A stretch of DNA of 64,000 bases from Erigeron canadensis. Lineage: Eukaryota > Streptophyta > Magnoliopsida > Asterales > Asteraceae. Every line of letters starts with the position of its first letter. Positions within the stretch are counted from its first letter, which is position 1. Below the pieces are notes generated by a model. That model worked only from the letters and a program-made list of their open reading frames with translations, did not search any database and was not told the origin of the DNA. The DNA is taken from contig NC_057761.1 in NCBI RefSeq assembly GCF_010389155.1, forward strand, positions 1,924,501-1,988,500. Direction: 5' to 3'. Shown piece after piece: positions 1 through 12,732 of the stretch. Position numbers and translations under genes: made by a program.

Positions 1-805
1 TCAAAGTGTCCAGTTGGCTCTCAAGGAGTCAGTTGCTTTAAATGAAGCTTTGGAGTTAGATAACCAAAAATGAAAATCTGATCTGGAGAAAGAACAAATG
101 GTTATCAAAACTTGGGTTAGGGCATCTGGGAGGAATTACGATGCATGCACTAAAACCATAAATGCTCAAATTAGAACCATTGGGGCTGGTGATGTGCAGA
201 TGGCAGCAGTAATTCCAGATATTCATGAACTACCTGAAAGTATCAAGATTGAGACCCCCTATGACCAACTTCAAAGTTCCAAGAAAACTGAATCTGTTGA
301 GACCACCCCCTCTGAGGTCAAATCTGGAGCCAAAAAGGCTAAAGCTCTAGTTAAAAAGGCTGCTGGTGAAAAGCCTTTGCCTCAAAAGTCCAAAGAGCCC
401 AAGACTCAAAAGACTAAGACCCCTGCTGAACCCCAATCCAAGGTTCAGCTGCCTGATGAAAATAATATTTTGTTAAGATTGGAAGGGCAACTCCAACTAT
501 TGTCTAGACAGGTTCAGAGTTGCACTGCCAAGATCAAAAATCTGGAGGGAACTTCAACCTCTCTAGTTGTCAAACAAAATGTTAAAGAAAAACCCCTTTT
601 AAAGCAAAATAAGAAACAAGTTGTTCAATCTGGAACAAAATCTAGCAAGAAAAAGGGTACTGTCCCCATCATTTCAAAGAATTTTACTCCTGAAGTTGGA
701 ACATCACCAGCTTCAACCTCCAGTTCACAACTACAAAATGCAACTGTGGCCTCCCAGGGTGAGTCCAGTGAACCCATCGAGAGATGGGTTCCCAAAGAGA
801 ACTAA
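1..805 (+). pseudogene. Copia gag C-terminal/linker remnant (element 1)
   Basis: The readable part runs from 98 to a stop at 805 (235 codons from the first ATG). Base 68 onward upstream contains an in-frame TGA (70-72), so the gag reading frame already has a break. The product is Lys/Ser/Thr/Pro-rich with a short coiled-coil-like stretch (around 460-560). This matches the low-complexity linker between gag and protease seen in large Copia elements. No CCHC zinc knuckle is visible in the part inside the window. It lies immediately upstream of the protease remnant. Confidence 0.55.
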
Positions 806-846
806 TTAATTTTGTGGGTGTGTAGGGCGATCGAAAGAAGAATACC

Positions 847-2330
847 TGATATGTAGACAGCGCAGCTGGCCGGACTATGACCGGATGTAAGCCCCTGCTG
901 GAAGAGTTCACTGTCCAAGATGGACCGGCAGTGACCTTTGGAAATGATGGAAGTGGAAAAACTGAAGGATATGGTATAATCAATAATGGACAAGTCCAAT
1001 TCACTAAATTTGCATTTGTCAATGGTTTAAAATATAACCTGATAAGTGTCAGTCAACTGTGTGATGAGGGATAGGTATTGTTCGATATTGCTCAAGGTAC
1101 CATATTTAACAAGGATTGGAAAGTGGTGATGATTGCTCCTAGGAAAGGAAATGTTTATGTCATGGATATGGAATCTGCTCCAACAAAACAGTGCTTCTAT
1201 ACCATGGCAGATGAAGACACCAACTGGCTATGGTACAAGAGGTTATCCCATTTAAATTTCAAAAATATTAATAAGTTGTCTAGAAAACAATTTGTTGATG
1301 GGATTCCTCAGATTTCCTTTAAAAAGGAAAAGCCATGCCCTGGGTGTGAGATGGGTATGCAGAAAAGAGCCAGGTTCAAGACAACGCAAAACTTTAACAT
1401 CACTGAACCTCTTCACATGCTTCATATGGACTTATTTGGTCCAGTGAATGTTCAAACTAGAGCTGGCAAGAAATATACTCTAGTTGTTGTGGATGAATAC
1501 ACCAGATTTTGCTGGGTGGTGTTTCTCAGATGCAAAAGTGATGCAGCTGCTGAAATCATCTCTCTCATCAAAAGAATCGAGCTCAAATATACTCACAAAG
1601 TGTGTCAGCTGCGTAGTGATAATGGTACAAAATTTCAAAATAAAGTACTTGAATCATTTTGCAATGACACTGGAATTTCTCAGAATTTCTCTTCTGCTCA
1701 CACACCAGAAAAGCCTTTAAAGTTTACAATTATATTCTTCAAAAGGTTCATGAGACAATTCATGTTATATTTGACGAATCCAATGAAGCAATTAATAAAA
1801 TACCAAGCCTTGATATTTCTCCAGTTGTTCCAATAAATTTTGGAGAGCCTGGCCAAGTTCATCAGTCACTTGGTTCTCCAGAAGATGTTTCCAATCAATC
1901 TAGATTGGAACCAGTTAACAAGAAGAAGAGTTCCACCAATGACACATCATTCTATCCCTCCATCAGTTTCAATTTACCACAGAAACTGTTGGATCAGATG
2001 TTCGTGCCACTCCAATATCAGAACCTGAGTATATCCAGATTATTCCAGATAATCCTCCAGATTCTCCAGTTCTTCAAGAAATGCCTTTGAATGAAGAATT
2101 TCATGATGCCAATCGTGAATTAAATGATTCTGATGATGATATTGAAGTAGTCTAGGCTGATCCTCAACCAGTTGCTACAACTGTAGAGGCTCCCTAAGTG
2201 ACTTGCACTGATATTGCACCACATAATCCTAGTCAATACACTAGATGTACTACAGCACATCCAATTGATCAGATTGTTGGAGATCCATCTAGTGGGGTTT
2301 AGACTAGAAGAGCCACCAGTGAATAATGTT
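847..2330 (+). pseudogene. Copia protease and integrase remnant (element 1)
   Basis: The protease start is degraded: the expected Trp codon before Tyr-Val-Asp-Ser is TGA at 847-849, but DS..MTG and the following GNDGSGKTEGYG-like segment are still readable. From about 1230 the integrase zinc-binding region (H..N, then CPGCEMG), the core HMDLFGP and RSDNGTKF blocks carry the first two catalytic Asp residues. At about 1710 the text jumps from the HTPE block directly to a later block (KAFKVYN...HETIHV). About 150 codons around the third catalytic residue and C-terminal part are therefore deleted. Further stops follow to 2330. Confidence 0.8.
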
Positions 2331-3826
2331 TAAACGTCACCTTCTTAGCACTGATTGAACCAAAGAAGAATGACGAGGCTATGGCAGATCCAAGCTGGGT
2401 TAAAGCAATGCAAGAAGAGCTCAACTAGTTCGAAAGGAATAATGTTTGGGAATTAGTTCCTTGTCCACCTGGTTTGAAGAAAGAACTAATTGGAACTAGA
2501 TGGGTCTACCGAAATAAGATGGATGAAGATGGCAATGTTGTCAGTTACAAGGCCAGATTAGTTGCCAAGGGATATTGTCAAACAGAAGGTGTTGATTTTG
2601 ATGAAACTTTTGCTCCAGTTGCAAGACTTGAAGCCATAAGAATTTTCTTGGCATATGCAACCCATTTGCAGTTTAAATGGAACTTTGGAAGAAGAAGTGT
2701 ATGTTCAACAGACACCAGGTTTCATCGACTGAACAAAGCTTTGTATGGTCTTAGACAAGCCCAAGAGCCTGGTATGATACTTTGACCAAACATCTTCTCA
2801 AAAATGGCTTTAAAAGAGGTGCAATAGATAATACCTTGTTTATCTTGAAAGAAAAAAGTAATATCTTATTGGTACAAATATATGTTGATGACATTATATT
2901 TGGGTCAACTGATGATGGAATGTGTAAAAGGTTTTCAAAAATTATGTCTCAAGAATATGAGATGAGTTTAATGGGTAAATTAACATTTTTCTTAGGTTTA
3001 CAAATTAAACAAACCATGGATGGTATTTTTATTAACCAAGAAAAATATGTCAGAGATTTGTTAAGAATCTACAAATATGATTCAATCCCATCGAAAACCA
3101 CACCAATTTCAGCACCATTAAATTTGGATTTTGACCCAAATGGCAAACCAGTGGATCAAAAAGAATATCGGGGAATGGTTGGTTCACTGATGTATTTAAC
3201 TGCCAGTCAACCAGATATAATGTTTGCAACATTTCTATGTACCAGATTTCAGGCTAACCCAAAAGAATCACATTTGCATGCTGTCAAGCGCATCTTCATA
3301 TACCTGAAAGGGTGTCCTAGCCTTGGTCTTTGGTATCCCAAAGGCTCAGGGTTAGATCTAATGGGTTATTCAGATTCAGATCATGCAGGTTGTAAGATAG
3401 ATAGAAAGTCAACAACTGGTGGTTGTCACTTTCTTGGAGGAAAACTGGTGAGTTGGACCAGTAAGAAGCAGACATCAGTCTCTATGTCCACTGCAGAAGC
3501 AGAGTACATATCTGCGGCCAGTTGTTGTACCCAGATTCTCTGGATCAAGAACCAGTTACTTGATTATGTAATCAAGTATAAAAGAACTCCAATATTTTGT
3601 GATAATACCAGTGCGATTGCCATATCTCACAATCCGGTGATGTACTCGAAGACAAAAACATATTGATATCAGGTATCACTTCATTCTTGATCATGTTATG
3701 AAAGGAGACATTGAAATTCATTTCATCCCCATGGATAAACAGTTAGCTGATATTTTTACAAAGCCCCTTGATGAGAAAACTTTTAAACACCTCATCAGTG
3801 AACTGGGTATGTTAAATCCTTATTAA
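2331..3826 (+). pseudogene. Copia reverse transcriptase / RNase H remnant (element 1)
   Basis: Readable blocks are [14 protein letters not shown] and [30 protein letters not shown] (2474-2660), ALYGLRQA (about 2740), the RT active site YVDDIIFGS (about 2881-2907), LTFFLGLQI, and GSLMYLTASQPDIMFA. RNase H follows with YSDSDHAGC, AEAEYISAA and the terminal DIFTKPLDE block (about 3755). The region is cut by stops, by a short deletion near 2670-2680, another near 2725, and a frame change near 2785 and 3660. It is not translatable as one protein. Confidence 0.9.
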
Positions 3827-4382
3827 AACTAGAGAGGCCCTCCAGTTGAGGATGGTCCAGGTGATCCTTGATTGGTTGGAGATGAATGCCTTGATGTACT
3901 CGAAAACCAATCCTTGATCAAATGGATCTCTGTTTTAGGGGGAAAGACTCAAAATATTTTTCTAATTAAAACTTGTTTTATTTTGAAAAATGCAACTGGA
4001 GAACCTCTCCAGTTGAAACTGGTACTTGGAAAACTCTCCAGTGTACTTGTTTGGTCTTGTCTTAAACTGGTAGTCAAACAGATTTCATAACGTTATGTTT
4101 TACTTGGTCAATTGTTATGACACGTCTTGCACTCAAGTACTTTTATCTAGTTGCAACCGTCATCCGACGTGTCAAGGTCATTTTTGTAAAAAGGTAACAC
4201 TTTTTATGGGGATTGTAAAAAGTTAGTGGCGCGTGGAAGTTATGCCGTCGTAGCATTTAATGCTTCGCAGTAAAAACTGTTTTATTTTCAAAATTCAAAT
4301 TATTTTTCATAAAAATGTCAAATCAATTTTTATTTTGATTATAAAATATCTTTGGGATATTTACTTTGGGAATTCAATTTCA
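3827..4382 (+). other. Post-pol spacer of element 1
   Basis: A non-coding stretch between the end of RNase H and ORF3. It is rich in the CCAGT/ACTGG word that recurs throughout this element (several copies at 3840-4075) and becomes AT-rich from about 4260. The same position in the two - strand Copia elements holds a 106-bp tandem repeat; no such repeat is seen here. Confidence 0.6.
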
Positions 4383-4391
4383 CTATAAATA
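4383..4391 (+). promoter_or_regulatory. Candidate internal TATA box before ORF3 (element 1)
   Basis: CTATAAATA lies 155 bp before the ORF3 ATG (4538). It is followed by a pyrimidine-rich leader without an ATG in a good context. The two other Copia elements in the window have a TATA box at nearly the same distance before the homologous ORF, which supports a real internal promoter rather than chance AT-richness. Confidence 0.6.
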
Positions 4392-4537
4392 CCCACATTT
4401 ACTTCAACACATTTACTTTCTTTTCACATTTCTTCATTTACTCCTCAATCATCAAAATCGCTTCATTTCTCTTTCTGCTTCATATATCAAGAACCCTAAT
4501 TCCAAAATTCTTAATTTCACTTTCACCTTCTACTAAA

Positions 4538-7500
4538 ATGGCATCTAAATCATCCAGATCTCGTGACATTAATCTCTTAAAAAGAGCTTATGTCCCCTCA
4601 CCAAATGTTCGTCAGGCATCTGGTGCTCCTTGCAACACTACGCTCATCAAATTAAATCAAAATAATCCGATGGCTAGTTTGCAAGGAACTCAAGGGTCCA
4701 ATACTCTCATCGGACAGATCCAAAGATTTTTAAAGGATTGTCCTATTGGCCCACAATTTTCTGCTCACCCAACAAAGATTTATCATGATTATCTTTGTGA
4801 GTTTTGGTACACTGCTGCCAACAATGCCAATAATACTGCCATCACTTTCACTCTAAAAAATGACACTGTTGACTGTACCTTGACTGCAGAAACTCTAAGG
4901 GATGCCCTTCAGCTCAACTACTTAAGACCTGGAGAGTAGTCATCCCTCACCAGAACATTAATTTTCGCCAGACACTCTATGAGATGGGGCATACTAAGTG
5001 TTTGGAAGGTGGAGTCCTCAAGACCAAGGGCGCCATGACAATGAAAGGACTTACACCATTATGGAAGTACTTCATGATTCATCTAGTGGAGAGCATGGGT
5101 GGGAGTTCTGGTGGTCTTGACCAGATAAACTCCTCACAAGCAGAGATGGCTTACTACTTGTGGAATGGACTGAGAGTGGACTTCGCTGATATTCTGTTCA
5201 GGAGTCTAGTCAAGAAACTGACCAGCACCAGGGGACTATGTATTCCATTCTCCAGGTACCTCTCTCTCTGTTTTAAACTCATCTTCGGGAGAGAACAATA
5301 TAAAGATACAAACTCAGATTTCTCTCTCCCTGAGATATTGAGGAATTTAGATTCTCTTGTCTCCTTAGACAATGAGGTTCCGATTCCTGAAAGAATGCGA
5401 CTGGCATTCTCTAAAACTGACGCACCATTACCAGGTGACTCATAAAGGCAACTGGGCGGGCCTCAAAACAATGAGGGACCCACCGGTTTGTCCTCTGGCA
5501 TTATGACAGTTGTTAGGCCTGAACAACAGTCTAACCCCGCCAGTTCCAGTCAAACAGTTTCCATTACACAAACTGGGGACCTCTCAACAGGTGTCCCAGT
5601 TCCTCAAAGGGCTCGCAACACTTCGCGAAGGTCAAGATCAGTACGAGCCACTGATCAAACCAACCCAGCCAGCCATCCAGTTGCCTCCCAACAGGTAACA
5701 GGAGATAGTCAAATGGGAACACCGCAGGCAACCACTTCCGAAATTTTTGTAGGAGGATGTGGTGAAGATAATATTGTGTCAACCCAACCCAAAGTAGAGT
5801 CCGTGTCAGCACAACTTGTCAATAGCCAAAGTTCTGACACTCTTGCACGGATCGACGAAGCTTTTGGTGAGTCACCACCAGAGGTCGAGATCCCCAACTC
5901 TACGGCCAGTGATGTTATGGTTGAGGATAGAGCAATCATGACTGAGGCAATTCAAGTGACCCCTGTTCAAGGTGAAACTACTCTGGTAGTTGATGATCCA
6001 CCAACTGACGCAACTCTTCAGGAAACTGACCAAGTACGTCAGGAGTCTGAGCCCACTACTCAGCCTTCGATTACATTCATGGATCTGGACATGAATGTTA
6101 ATGATCGAGATATTCCAATAGAATCTTCGGATTCTGAGGAAATTGCATCTGACGATGAGATTCTTGACCAATCTGTACAAGATCAAGACCCTTCATCTCT
6201 CGTCAGTATTCCAGATGTTCCAGTTTCAGTTTCACCCTCCATACTTCAAAATCCCACATATGCTCCTTCTTCAATAATCTCTCCATTTATGTTTAGAAAT
6301 AGACATATGCCACCACCACCACCGTTGAGCACACCTGAGCTTACTCAGCCTGCTCAACAAAATATTTCCTTTGCTCCTTCTTCTTCTTTTTCTTTTGCAA
6401 CTGGCCAGTCTGGTGATGAGGTATCCATTTAATTGCCTCGTCCAGTTACTACAGTTGCTTTTATTGCTGGTCCAGTGACACCTTCCCCTTCGTCACTGGA
6501 CAGTCAATTTGTCTCTTTCACATCCGACATCAAAAACCTTATTGATAGGGTGGATGGTGTTCAAAAGACAATTGAGAAAAACACCAAGTCTTTGTCCAGA
6601 TACCACAAGGATCATATGACAAATGTCAAAGTGGTTGATCTGGCCATCAACAAGTTTACAACGAATGAAGACTTGGTGGTTAACAAGCTCAATGAGTTGG
6701 TCACTGGCTGCAACAATCTAGCAACAACATTAAAAAAAGCCTTTGACTTGACTCAGACCAAAGTTACATCATCAATCTCCAATCTGTTGGGCACAACTGT
6801 TAGAACATCTGAAGAAGAACTGAAGGAGTTGGAAAGGCAGGCAAAGAAGTTGGTTGAAAAACCAGGCCTAAATGTGACTGAGCTTGGGCAGCAGTTATCG
6901 AACTCAGTTGGTCAACAAATTAAAGATACACTGGCAAAGTAAGAAGAAGAACTGGTTAAAAAGGTGATGTTTGAGATCACCAAGATTGTTCCTCCTTTAG
7001 TTGACCTGACCCCAATCACTACACAGGTTGATTTGATGAAGGGCAGTCTAGACGATCTGGCTGCCAAGGTATCTTCTCATACTGAAGAATTAAATAAATT
7101 GACAACTGAGGTTGGAAAAGAAAAGGAAAAGGAAGTGGTTAAGGAAATGGTGTCTGCTGGCCTCTCCCAGATGACCTCAAGCTGTTAAAAGAATTAAAGG
7201 ATAGGCAAGTCCAAACTGGTGACAATGTCTTGGCCCAGTCCCAAGAGGTGAATTATCCGTGGAGATCTTTCAGGATGATGTGTTCTATCTTTAAAGAGTG
7301 CAAGGACCATCAGTCGTGGAAACCTCTAGACCGATTGCCATCCAACCAAGCTGACTGGGATGCAATCCGGAAAGGTCTAGATGCTGCCAAGGGGGAAAGG
7401 AGTCTGGTCGTTGCACCAAGAACAATCATCCCTGAAAGCTCATCTGGCCAAGTGCAAACTAGTGTGGCTGGTGAGAATGTTGAGGCTGTTGGTACTGAAG

Positions 7501-8554
7501 TAATTGAGCAGTTTGAGGATGTGGCTGATCCCAGGGGGAATGTTGATAAGGGCAAAGGGCAAGGGACTGATGAATCTGCCAAACCAATTGGTACCGAAGG
7601 TATGCTTGAAATTGGCAACATTGATAAATTGCCACCATTGTCTACATCTGAAAGTAAAAGACTGGCAAGGATGGGCGAGCAACTTAAGGAACAAAGGAAA
7701 ATTGAAAAACAAAATCAAAGACTCGCAAGGGCCCAGATTTCTGACTTGGGTGCCTTAGATGCTAGTGATGCTGGTTTGTTGGACATCACACTGGAACAAT
7801 ATAAGAAAATCAAGCATGACCAGAGGATTATTGGCGTAATTAATGAAATGTTGGATATACAAATTGACAAAGTATATCCAGAGTTGTTGCTAGTGAACTG
7901 TACAGTTAAGCAGAATATGATGCCAAGAATCTGAACTGTACAGTGGAGAAGATTAAGGAGATTCGGGCTGGTGGGATTTAAAAGAGAATCGATCATGTTA
8001 ACAGAGTTGTTAAAAGGGTGTTGAATACAGCAAAGAGGCCCTCTCAATCAAAGCCCAAGCCACTGCCCAGGGATGCCAATCTGAGAACCTGGATAGAACC
8101 AACTGGTGAGGTTTCCCATGAAGATATTAAGGCTATTGTGCAATATGCTGGAACTAGTGCCCCAAAACTGGAAAATGAATCAGATGCCAGAGCCTATTAT
8201 CAATCAATAATGAGCAAGAGAAATCATACTGAGAAGATCACTGCAGTTGATGTGACCATCCGACCAGGTACTAAAACCTTTCATTTGTCAGTCAATTATT
8301 CCAGAGGTCCTTTGATGAAGACTGAGAATGCTTGGGTACTTGGATATGGATTTTCTGAGTGGGTGGAGATGGTGAACATTTTGGAACAGAAGCTAATGAA
8401 GAATAGGTTTGAAAAGGTGTGGTTGAGCTTATTGAAACACAAGATTGTTCATAAAGAACAACTTGAAGAAAAGCTACACATTGACCCTGAGGATGGGCAG
8501 CCTATTGGTTCGTTGACCAAGAGAAGGAGAACTGGCGAAGGGCCATCTGTTTAA
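4538..8554 (+). pseudogene. ORF3 (post-pol extra ORF) of Copia element 1, broken
   Basis: The ATG at 4538 (MASKSS...) opens a region of about 1,339 codons, now split by frameshifts (about 4940, 7190 and 7940) and in-frame stops (6430-6432 and 6940-6942). The N-terminal domain (4650-5430) has the blocks CPIGPQF, CEFWYT, TAETLRDAL, HLVESMGGSSGG and CIPFSRYLSLCFK. Matching blocks occur in the ORFs at 41864-37936 and 50767-46812. The middle is Ser/Thr/Pro-rich and acidic (5488-6430), followed by a predicted alpha-helical/coiled-coil part (6480-7190) and a basic C-terminal part (8018-8554). No signal peptide or membrane segment is obvious. Its position matches the env-like ORF of Sireviruses, but the function is unknown. 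Confidence 0.7.
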
Positions 8555-8821
8555 GTTCTACTTCTATTTTATCTACTTGTATTTTTGTTTACTTGTAATT
8601 TTTACATCATGTATATACAAGTTGCCAGATTGTAACCCACAAGATAGATAAGTGATAAAATCTTACAAGTCAAAAAGAAAATATCTAAGGCATTTGATGA
8701 TCTATAAAAATGCCTTAGAAAATTAGATAGATTTTGTCAAACCAAGTCCTTTCAAGTTATTACTTGTATAGATACAAAACTTGAAAAGACTTATGCATAT
8801 TTTTGGACAAATAGGGGGAAT
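8555..8821 (+). other. ORF3 3' non-coding tail and polypurine tract
   Basis: AT-rich sequence follows the ORF3 stop and ends in the purine tract ATAGGGGGAA at 8811-8820, just before the LTR. This is where plus-strand DNA synthesis is primed in LTR elements. Confidence 0.65.
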
Positions 8822-9780
8822 TTCTTAGGTCCAGTTTTAGCAAAACTGGCCAGTCTCCAGTTGCATTTGGAGACATTAAGATTTGTCCAGAAATAAGTGA
8901 AGTCAAGTTGCATCGTATAGTTTATGCAACTGGTGACTTCCTCCAGTTGAAGATCTGACCAAACCTGAAGACGGTCCAGTTGAAGTCGAAGACATCAAGT
9001 GGAAGAAAGAGACTGGCCATGGCAGCGAAGCTCAGTGGCCATCTAACCAGATCAAGACTGGAGAATATCAGTATAAAGTACTTACAAAGCTTTACACTGA
9101 TTACGAGGAAAATGCCTTTATTGCTTTATGTACTATTACCTGGATAATAGATATTATCCTAGTATAAAGTACAAAGCAGGTTGGATAAAGTATGTACTCT
9201 GACATACTTTATTTAGCATTTTCAAGGAAAGTTCATACAATCCTTAAATGCTCTCAACCATATTTGTACGGCAAAGTTGACATTCCGAATGTCAACCTTT
9301 GCCTATAAATAGAGGCCATTGCACAACACAAAAATACAAGTCTTTGCAATTACACTCTGCAATACATTGGTGTGCTTGTGCAATATTCTCTCAATCGCAA
9401 AAAGGAACATTTCACAACTCTAAGTGTTTCGATTGACAAAGAGGATTTCCATGTTATAGATTCATTGTATTTCATAGGTTGTTAGGATATTTACATACTT
9501 GTAATATCTTGGTTCTGCATCAACCTTTGTATTTTGTTTATAATAAATAAATAAAATACATATGAAAAATACATATTGTCTCACCATTTACTTTACAAGT
9601 TAATTTATTATTGCATTGTATTTACCTATTTGAATTGTCACCTTAATAAGTAAACCTTCTAGTTAACCTGGTATACTGTTCACCCCAACTGGTGAAGTCC
9701 AAATCTGGTGAACGTATTGCAAAGAAACTCCACTATTGACATAGAGTTGTCTCCAGTAGAGTACCATCTCTTGAGTTTGG
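8822..9780 (+). repeat. 3' LTR of Copia element 1
   Basis: It begins directly after the purine tract; the expected TG is mutated. It contains an 8-bp-arm hairpin at 8831-8849 (CCAGTTTT/AAAACTGG), a TATA box (TATAAATA) at 9304-9311 and A-rich polyadenylation-like sequence near 9543-9560. CCAGT/ACTGG words recur throughout. No partner LTR is in the window and the right border is approximate. Confidence 0.65.
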
Positions 9781-10850
9781 ACTTATACACATAAAAGAGT
9801 ATGCAAGAGTACTCGTCTCCTCCGCGACTAATAACAATCAAGAATGCTACAACAAGTGCAAAGCTTTCAACCTAACAAATCAATACAATATGCATAAGAC
9901 TTTATTCACAAACTTGGCTAGCTGTCATAGCCACCATCAATTCACTAGCATTCCTATTCACCCAAACTCATTCTCTTTGAGTCGGCTCAACTTCAATCTC
10001 ATTTAACAATATCAAATCTTTCATAATCATCATTCACAATTATCTATCCTTTTGCTTTTAATCTTATATTACCACCAACATGTGGCAATTTCATCTTATT
10101 GCTCAAAATTACTAAATTTTTATTTTGACCATAAGGGTCACTAACAACTCAATTCAGCCCATTCATGTATCACTATAATCTCATATCAAAATACAAAATA
10201 GAATTTGAGGAATTTAATAATCAAAATATCATCCAACCCAAAAACCCCCAAATTAAAATTGCATGAAACCCTAATTCTTGAAACTAAAATCAAAACTAGA
10301 TTAAATGAATTCTTACCTTAGATAAGTAATCTACTATAATGAAATTGAACAACTAGAGTCAAGATCCTTTCCCCCTTCTTTCTTGGTATGCTTCGACACC
10401 CACACACACACCCACACTCAATTCTCTAATTCACTAGTTAACTAATTGTAGTGATTATTATTATTATCTTGAGAGGATTTTATTAAATAAGATAAACACA
10501 CTTGAAGAGAATTGAAATCACACTTCTAGTCTCCTCCCTTTTTCCTTCTTGAATTTGACCCACCACCACCACCACACACTTTCAATTTCAATCTTTTCAA
10601 TTTAGAAGATTAATGGAAGATTATTGTTATTTGTTAATGTTGAAAGATTCTAGAATTGGATTGAAGTGAAGTATGATTTTAAAGGAATTAAGATAAGAAA
10701 ATAGAAGAAGGTAATGGAGGAAAAAGGAGAAATAAGGTGAGTCATAATATGTAAATGGCTGGCACTCCTCCTGAGTGTCACGCCTCTTATCACTTTTTGA
10801 AAGGACTAGACTCGATAAACCGAAAACGCATAAAAATTTTTTTTTTTACA
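9781..10850 (-). repeat. Diverged LTR-like repeat, copy 1
   Basis: A non-coding block sharing an ordered set of matches with 11798-12732. Both start with a TACACATAAGG/AAGAGTATGCAA-like stretch, then CTCCTCCGC, AAGC..TTCAACCTA, ATGCATAAG and CTAGC..T. Both end near a conserved TGGC(A)CTC..TG(C/T)CACG segment (10758-10782; compare 12550-12572). Identity is low, so the copies are old. On the - strand the better copy begins TGTAACACCCCG, a common start of Ty3/Gypsy LTRs. No ORF is credible. Confidence 0.45.
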
Positions 10851-10852
10851 CC

Positions 10853-11048
10853 CCACTGCGCCGTAGTGGGTTGAGCACTCCCCACTGCGCCGCAGTGGAA
10901 AACCTCGGCCCTGGAAGAGAAGTTGCCCCCACTGCGCCGCAATGGGTTTGACACACCCCCACTACGCCGCAGTGGGAAGAAGCAGAATTCTTTACGTGGA
11001 ATTCCACTACGCTGCGGTGGGCAAAACCACCCCCACTGCGCCGCACTG
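10853..11048. repeat. Cluster of six GC-rich near-palindromes
   Basis: Six variants of CCACTGCGCCGCAGTGG start at about 10854, 10881, 10928, 10960, 11007 and 11032, spaced 26-47 bp apart in otherwise AT-rich DNA. Each can fold as a short hairpin. Changes are mostly C to T or G to A, as expected after cytosine deamination of a methylated repeat. ORFs read through it on both strands are low-complexity artefacts of the repeat. Confidence 0.75.
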
Positions 11049-11797
11049 AGCCACCTGATCAGCAACCCTAAACCATTTCAACACATGAACAAACTTGCAG
11101 CCTTCACAAATCAACATGAACTTCATAAAACACTTTTCAAAGATGACCAAGAACATTATAGACTCAATTTGAACAAATTTACATCGTTAACTAGTTTCAC
11201 AACCAATGAACACCATCAATGGGTCATTTACCCATTTTGACGCTATTTTCGCCCAAAATACAACTACACAATGTGTTGAGACTTTACACTTGATCATTTA
11301 CACACATTACAACAAAAACATAACCAACAGACCAGGATGTACCAAGAGCCAAGAGGTGTGGGACATCTAAGCTTCTATACCAAAAGATCGTCATTCGTCC
11401 GAAAATGACCTAATTACCTTCAAGTTCTTCAAAAGATATCTACAACTTCAAGCTTATCAACAAACACTTAGTTCCTTCTTCCAGAACTACCTATAAAAAT
11501 GTAAACAACTAAAATATAAGAAAAGGCTTAGTGAATATACTTGCATACATTTACGAATACGAAGGAGGGCATAGTACAAGGACTTTCACATGTAACCTAT
11601 GGCATCGTCATGTCACATTTACATATTTACCTTGCATACAAACAATACATATATGGATCCATATAAGCTAAATAATCACATCTATCGGGATTCTTAGGCC
11701 CCGGAGGTTCTTAGGCCTCATAAAGAATGCCCCACATGGGCTCACTGCCAAATCAATTACCATGCTTGGAACATTCACATCTCATGGTAATTGACCC
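11049..11797. other. Non-coding sequence between LTR-like copies
   Basis: AT-rich, with no convincing ORF, RNA gene or terminal repeat. A short internal repeat (TTCTTAGGCC twice, 11691-11720) is visible. It is probably the inner part of the same old LTR-like repeats. Confidence 0.4.
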
Positions 11798-12732
11798 AAC
11801 GTATACATAAGGGTATGCAAATATACTCACCTCCTCCGCAGCAAGGACAATAACGCTAAATAGACAAGCACAAGCAAGCTTCAACCTATGATCATATCGT
11901 AAAAATGCATAAGCTTACATTCACAACTTGACTAGTTCAACCTAGCCATTCTCAATCACTAGCCTTTTCTAAACCCAAAACCCAACCCATTTGTCATTAA
12001 GTTACTTTCATCTTTAACTATAACATTAGGTAGTTCAACCTACCATTTTCATTCACATCTCAATAACTAGTAATATTCATCTTTTCTTACAAACTCAGTT
12101 CATCACATGAACTTATCAATTTCATAATCAAACACATCATATAACACAATGAAAACTAGGTTAACTAAGGAATTGGAGAAAATTAACCATAATTCAGTTT
12201 CTAGCAAAAACCCCCAATTTGGTTCATCCATGAACCCTAATTTCAAAAGAAAGATAAAAACTAAATTAAGGGAATTCAATACCTCAAGATTTAATGAGAT
12301 ACTTCAAGACTAAAATTGAAAATCCTCCTTTCCCCCTCTTCTTTGAAATTTTCGGCCACCACCACTCAAAACTCACAACCCTAGCTTTTCAATTTCTTGA
12401 ATGAAGATTATATGATGCTGATGTTTAATATGATGATTTCCATTTTTGAATTAGAGAGAATTAAGCTTTTAATTTTGAGAGAAAGGGGTGGAATTGCATG
12501 AGGAAATGAAGAAGAGTTTAGTGGGAATATGAGTAAGGAAAATGTATGTGACTGGCACTCTCTATAGGTGCCACGACCCATTTCCAAACTTGTGGGTATT
12601 TTACCCGCTATCCGCTAAAGTTCCAACTAAATTAACCCCATATCCAAAAATAAAATACTTGGAAATTAATTTAATGTCAAAACTATAAAAAGGGGTTAAT
12701 TTCTTTTACCTTAAAATCTTCGGGGTGTTACA
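11798..12732 (-). repeat. Diverged LTR-like repeat, copy 2, with intact TGTAACACC terminus
   Basis: It ends at 12732 with CGGGGTGTTACA, which reads TGTAACACCCCG on the - strand, a typical Gypsy-type LTR start. The stretch 12590-12732 is repeated immediately afterwards (12733-12821, continuing at 15252-15303), with the same ACCCGCTATCCGCTAAAG and AATGTCAAAACTA blocks. Non-coding. Confidence 0.5.

Larger units (their letters stand above)
1..9780 (+). mobile_element. Decayed Ty1/Copia retrotransposon with post-pol ORF3 (element 1), left end outside the window
   Basis: Domain order on the + strand is gag spacer, protease remnant, integrase, reverse transcriptase and RNase H, then a second long ORF region (4538-8554), a purine-rich tract (8811-8820) and a 3' LTR. 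PR-IN-RT-RH is the Copia order. A long ORF after RNase H recalls the SIRE/Sirevirus group, where this is the env-like position (family knowledge). All coding parts have stops, frameshifts and deletions, so the copy is dead. The 5' LTR and the start of gag lie left of base 1. The right border is approximate because the LTR end was not defined by a TSD. Confidence 0.85.

Noticed and set aside
4538..8554. ORF3 as a true retroviral envelope gene
   Set aside because: The position fits, but no signal peptide, fusion segment or transmembrane helix is visible in any of the three copies, so only env-position is stated.
10853..11048. A CRISPR array
   Set aside because: Regular near-palindromes with spacers look superficially similar, but spacing is irregular, units vary, there are no cas genes, and the DNA is a plant nuclear genome.
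10790..11240. ORFs of 66-105 codons on both strands across the hairpin cluster
   Set aside because: The repeated RRSGG/LRRSG-like peptides come from the palindromic DNA units; the protein reading is a by-product of the repeat and appears on both strands.
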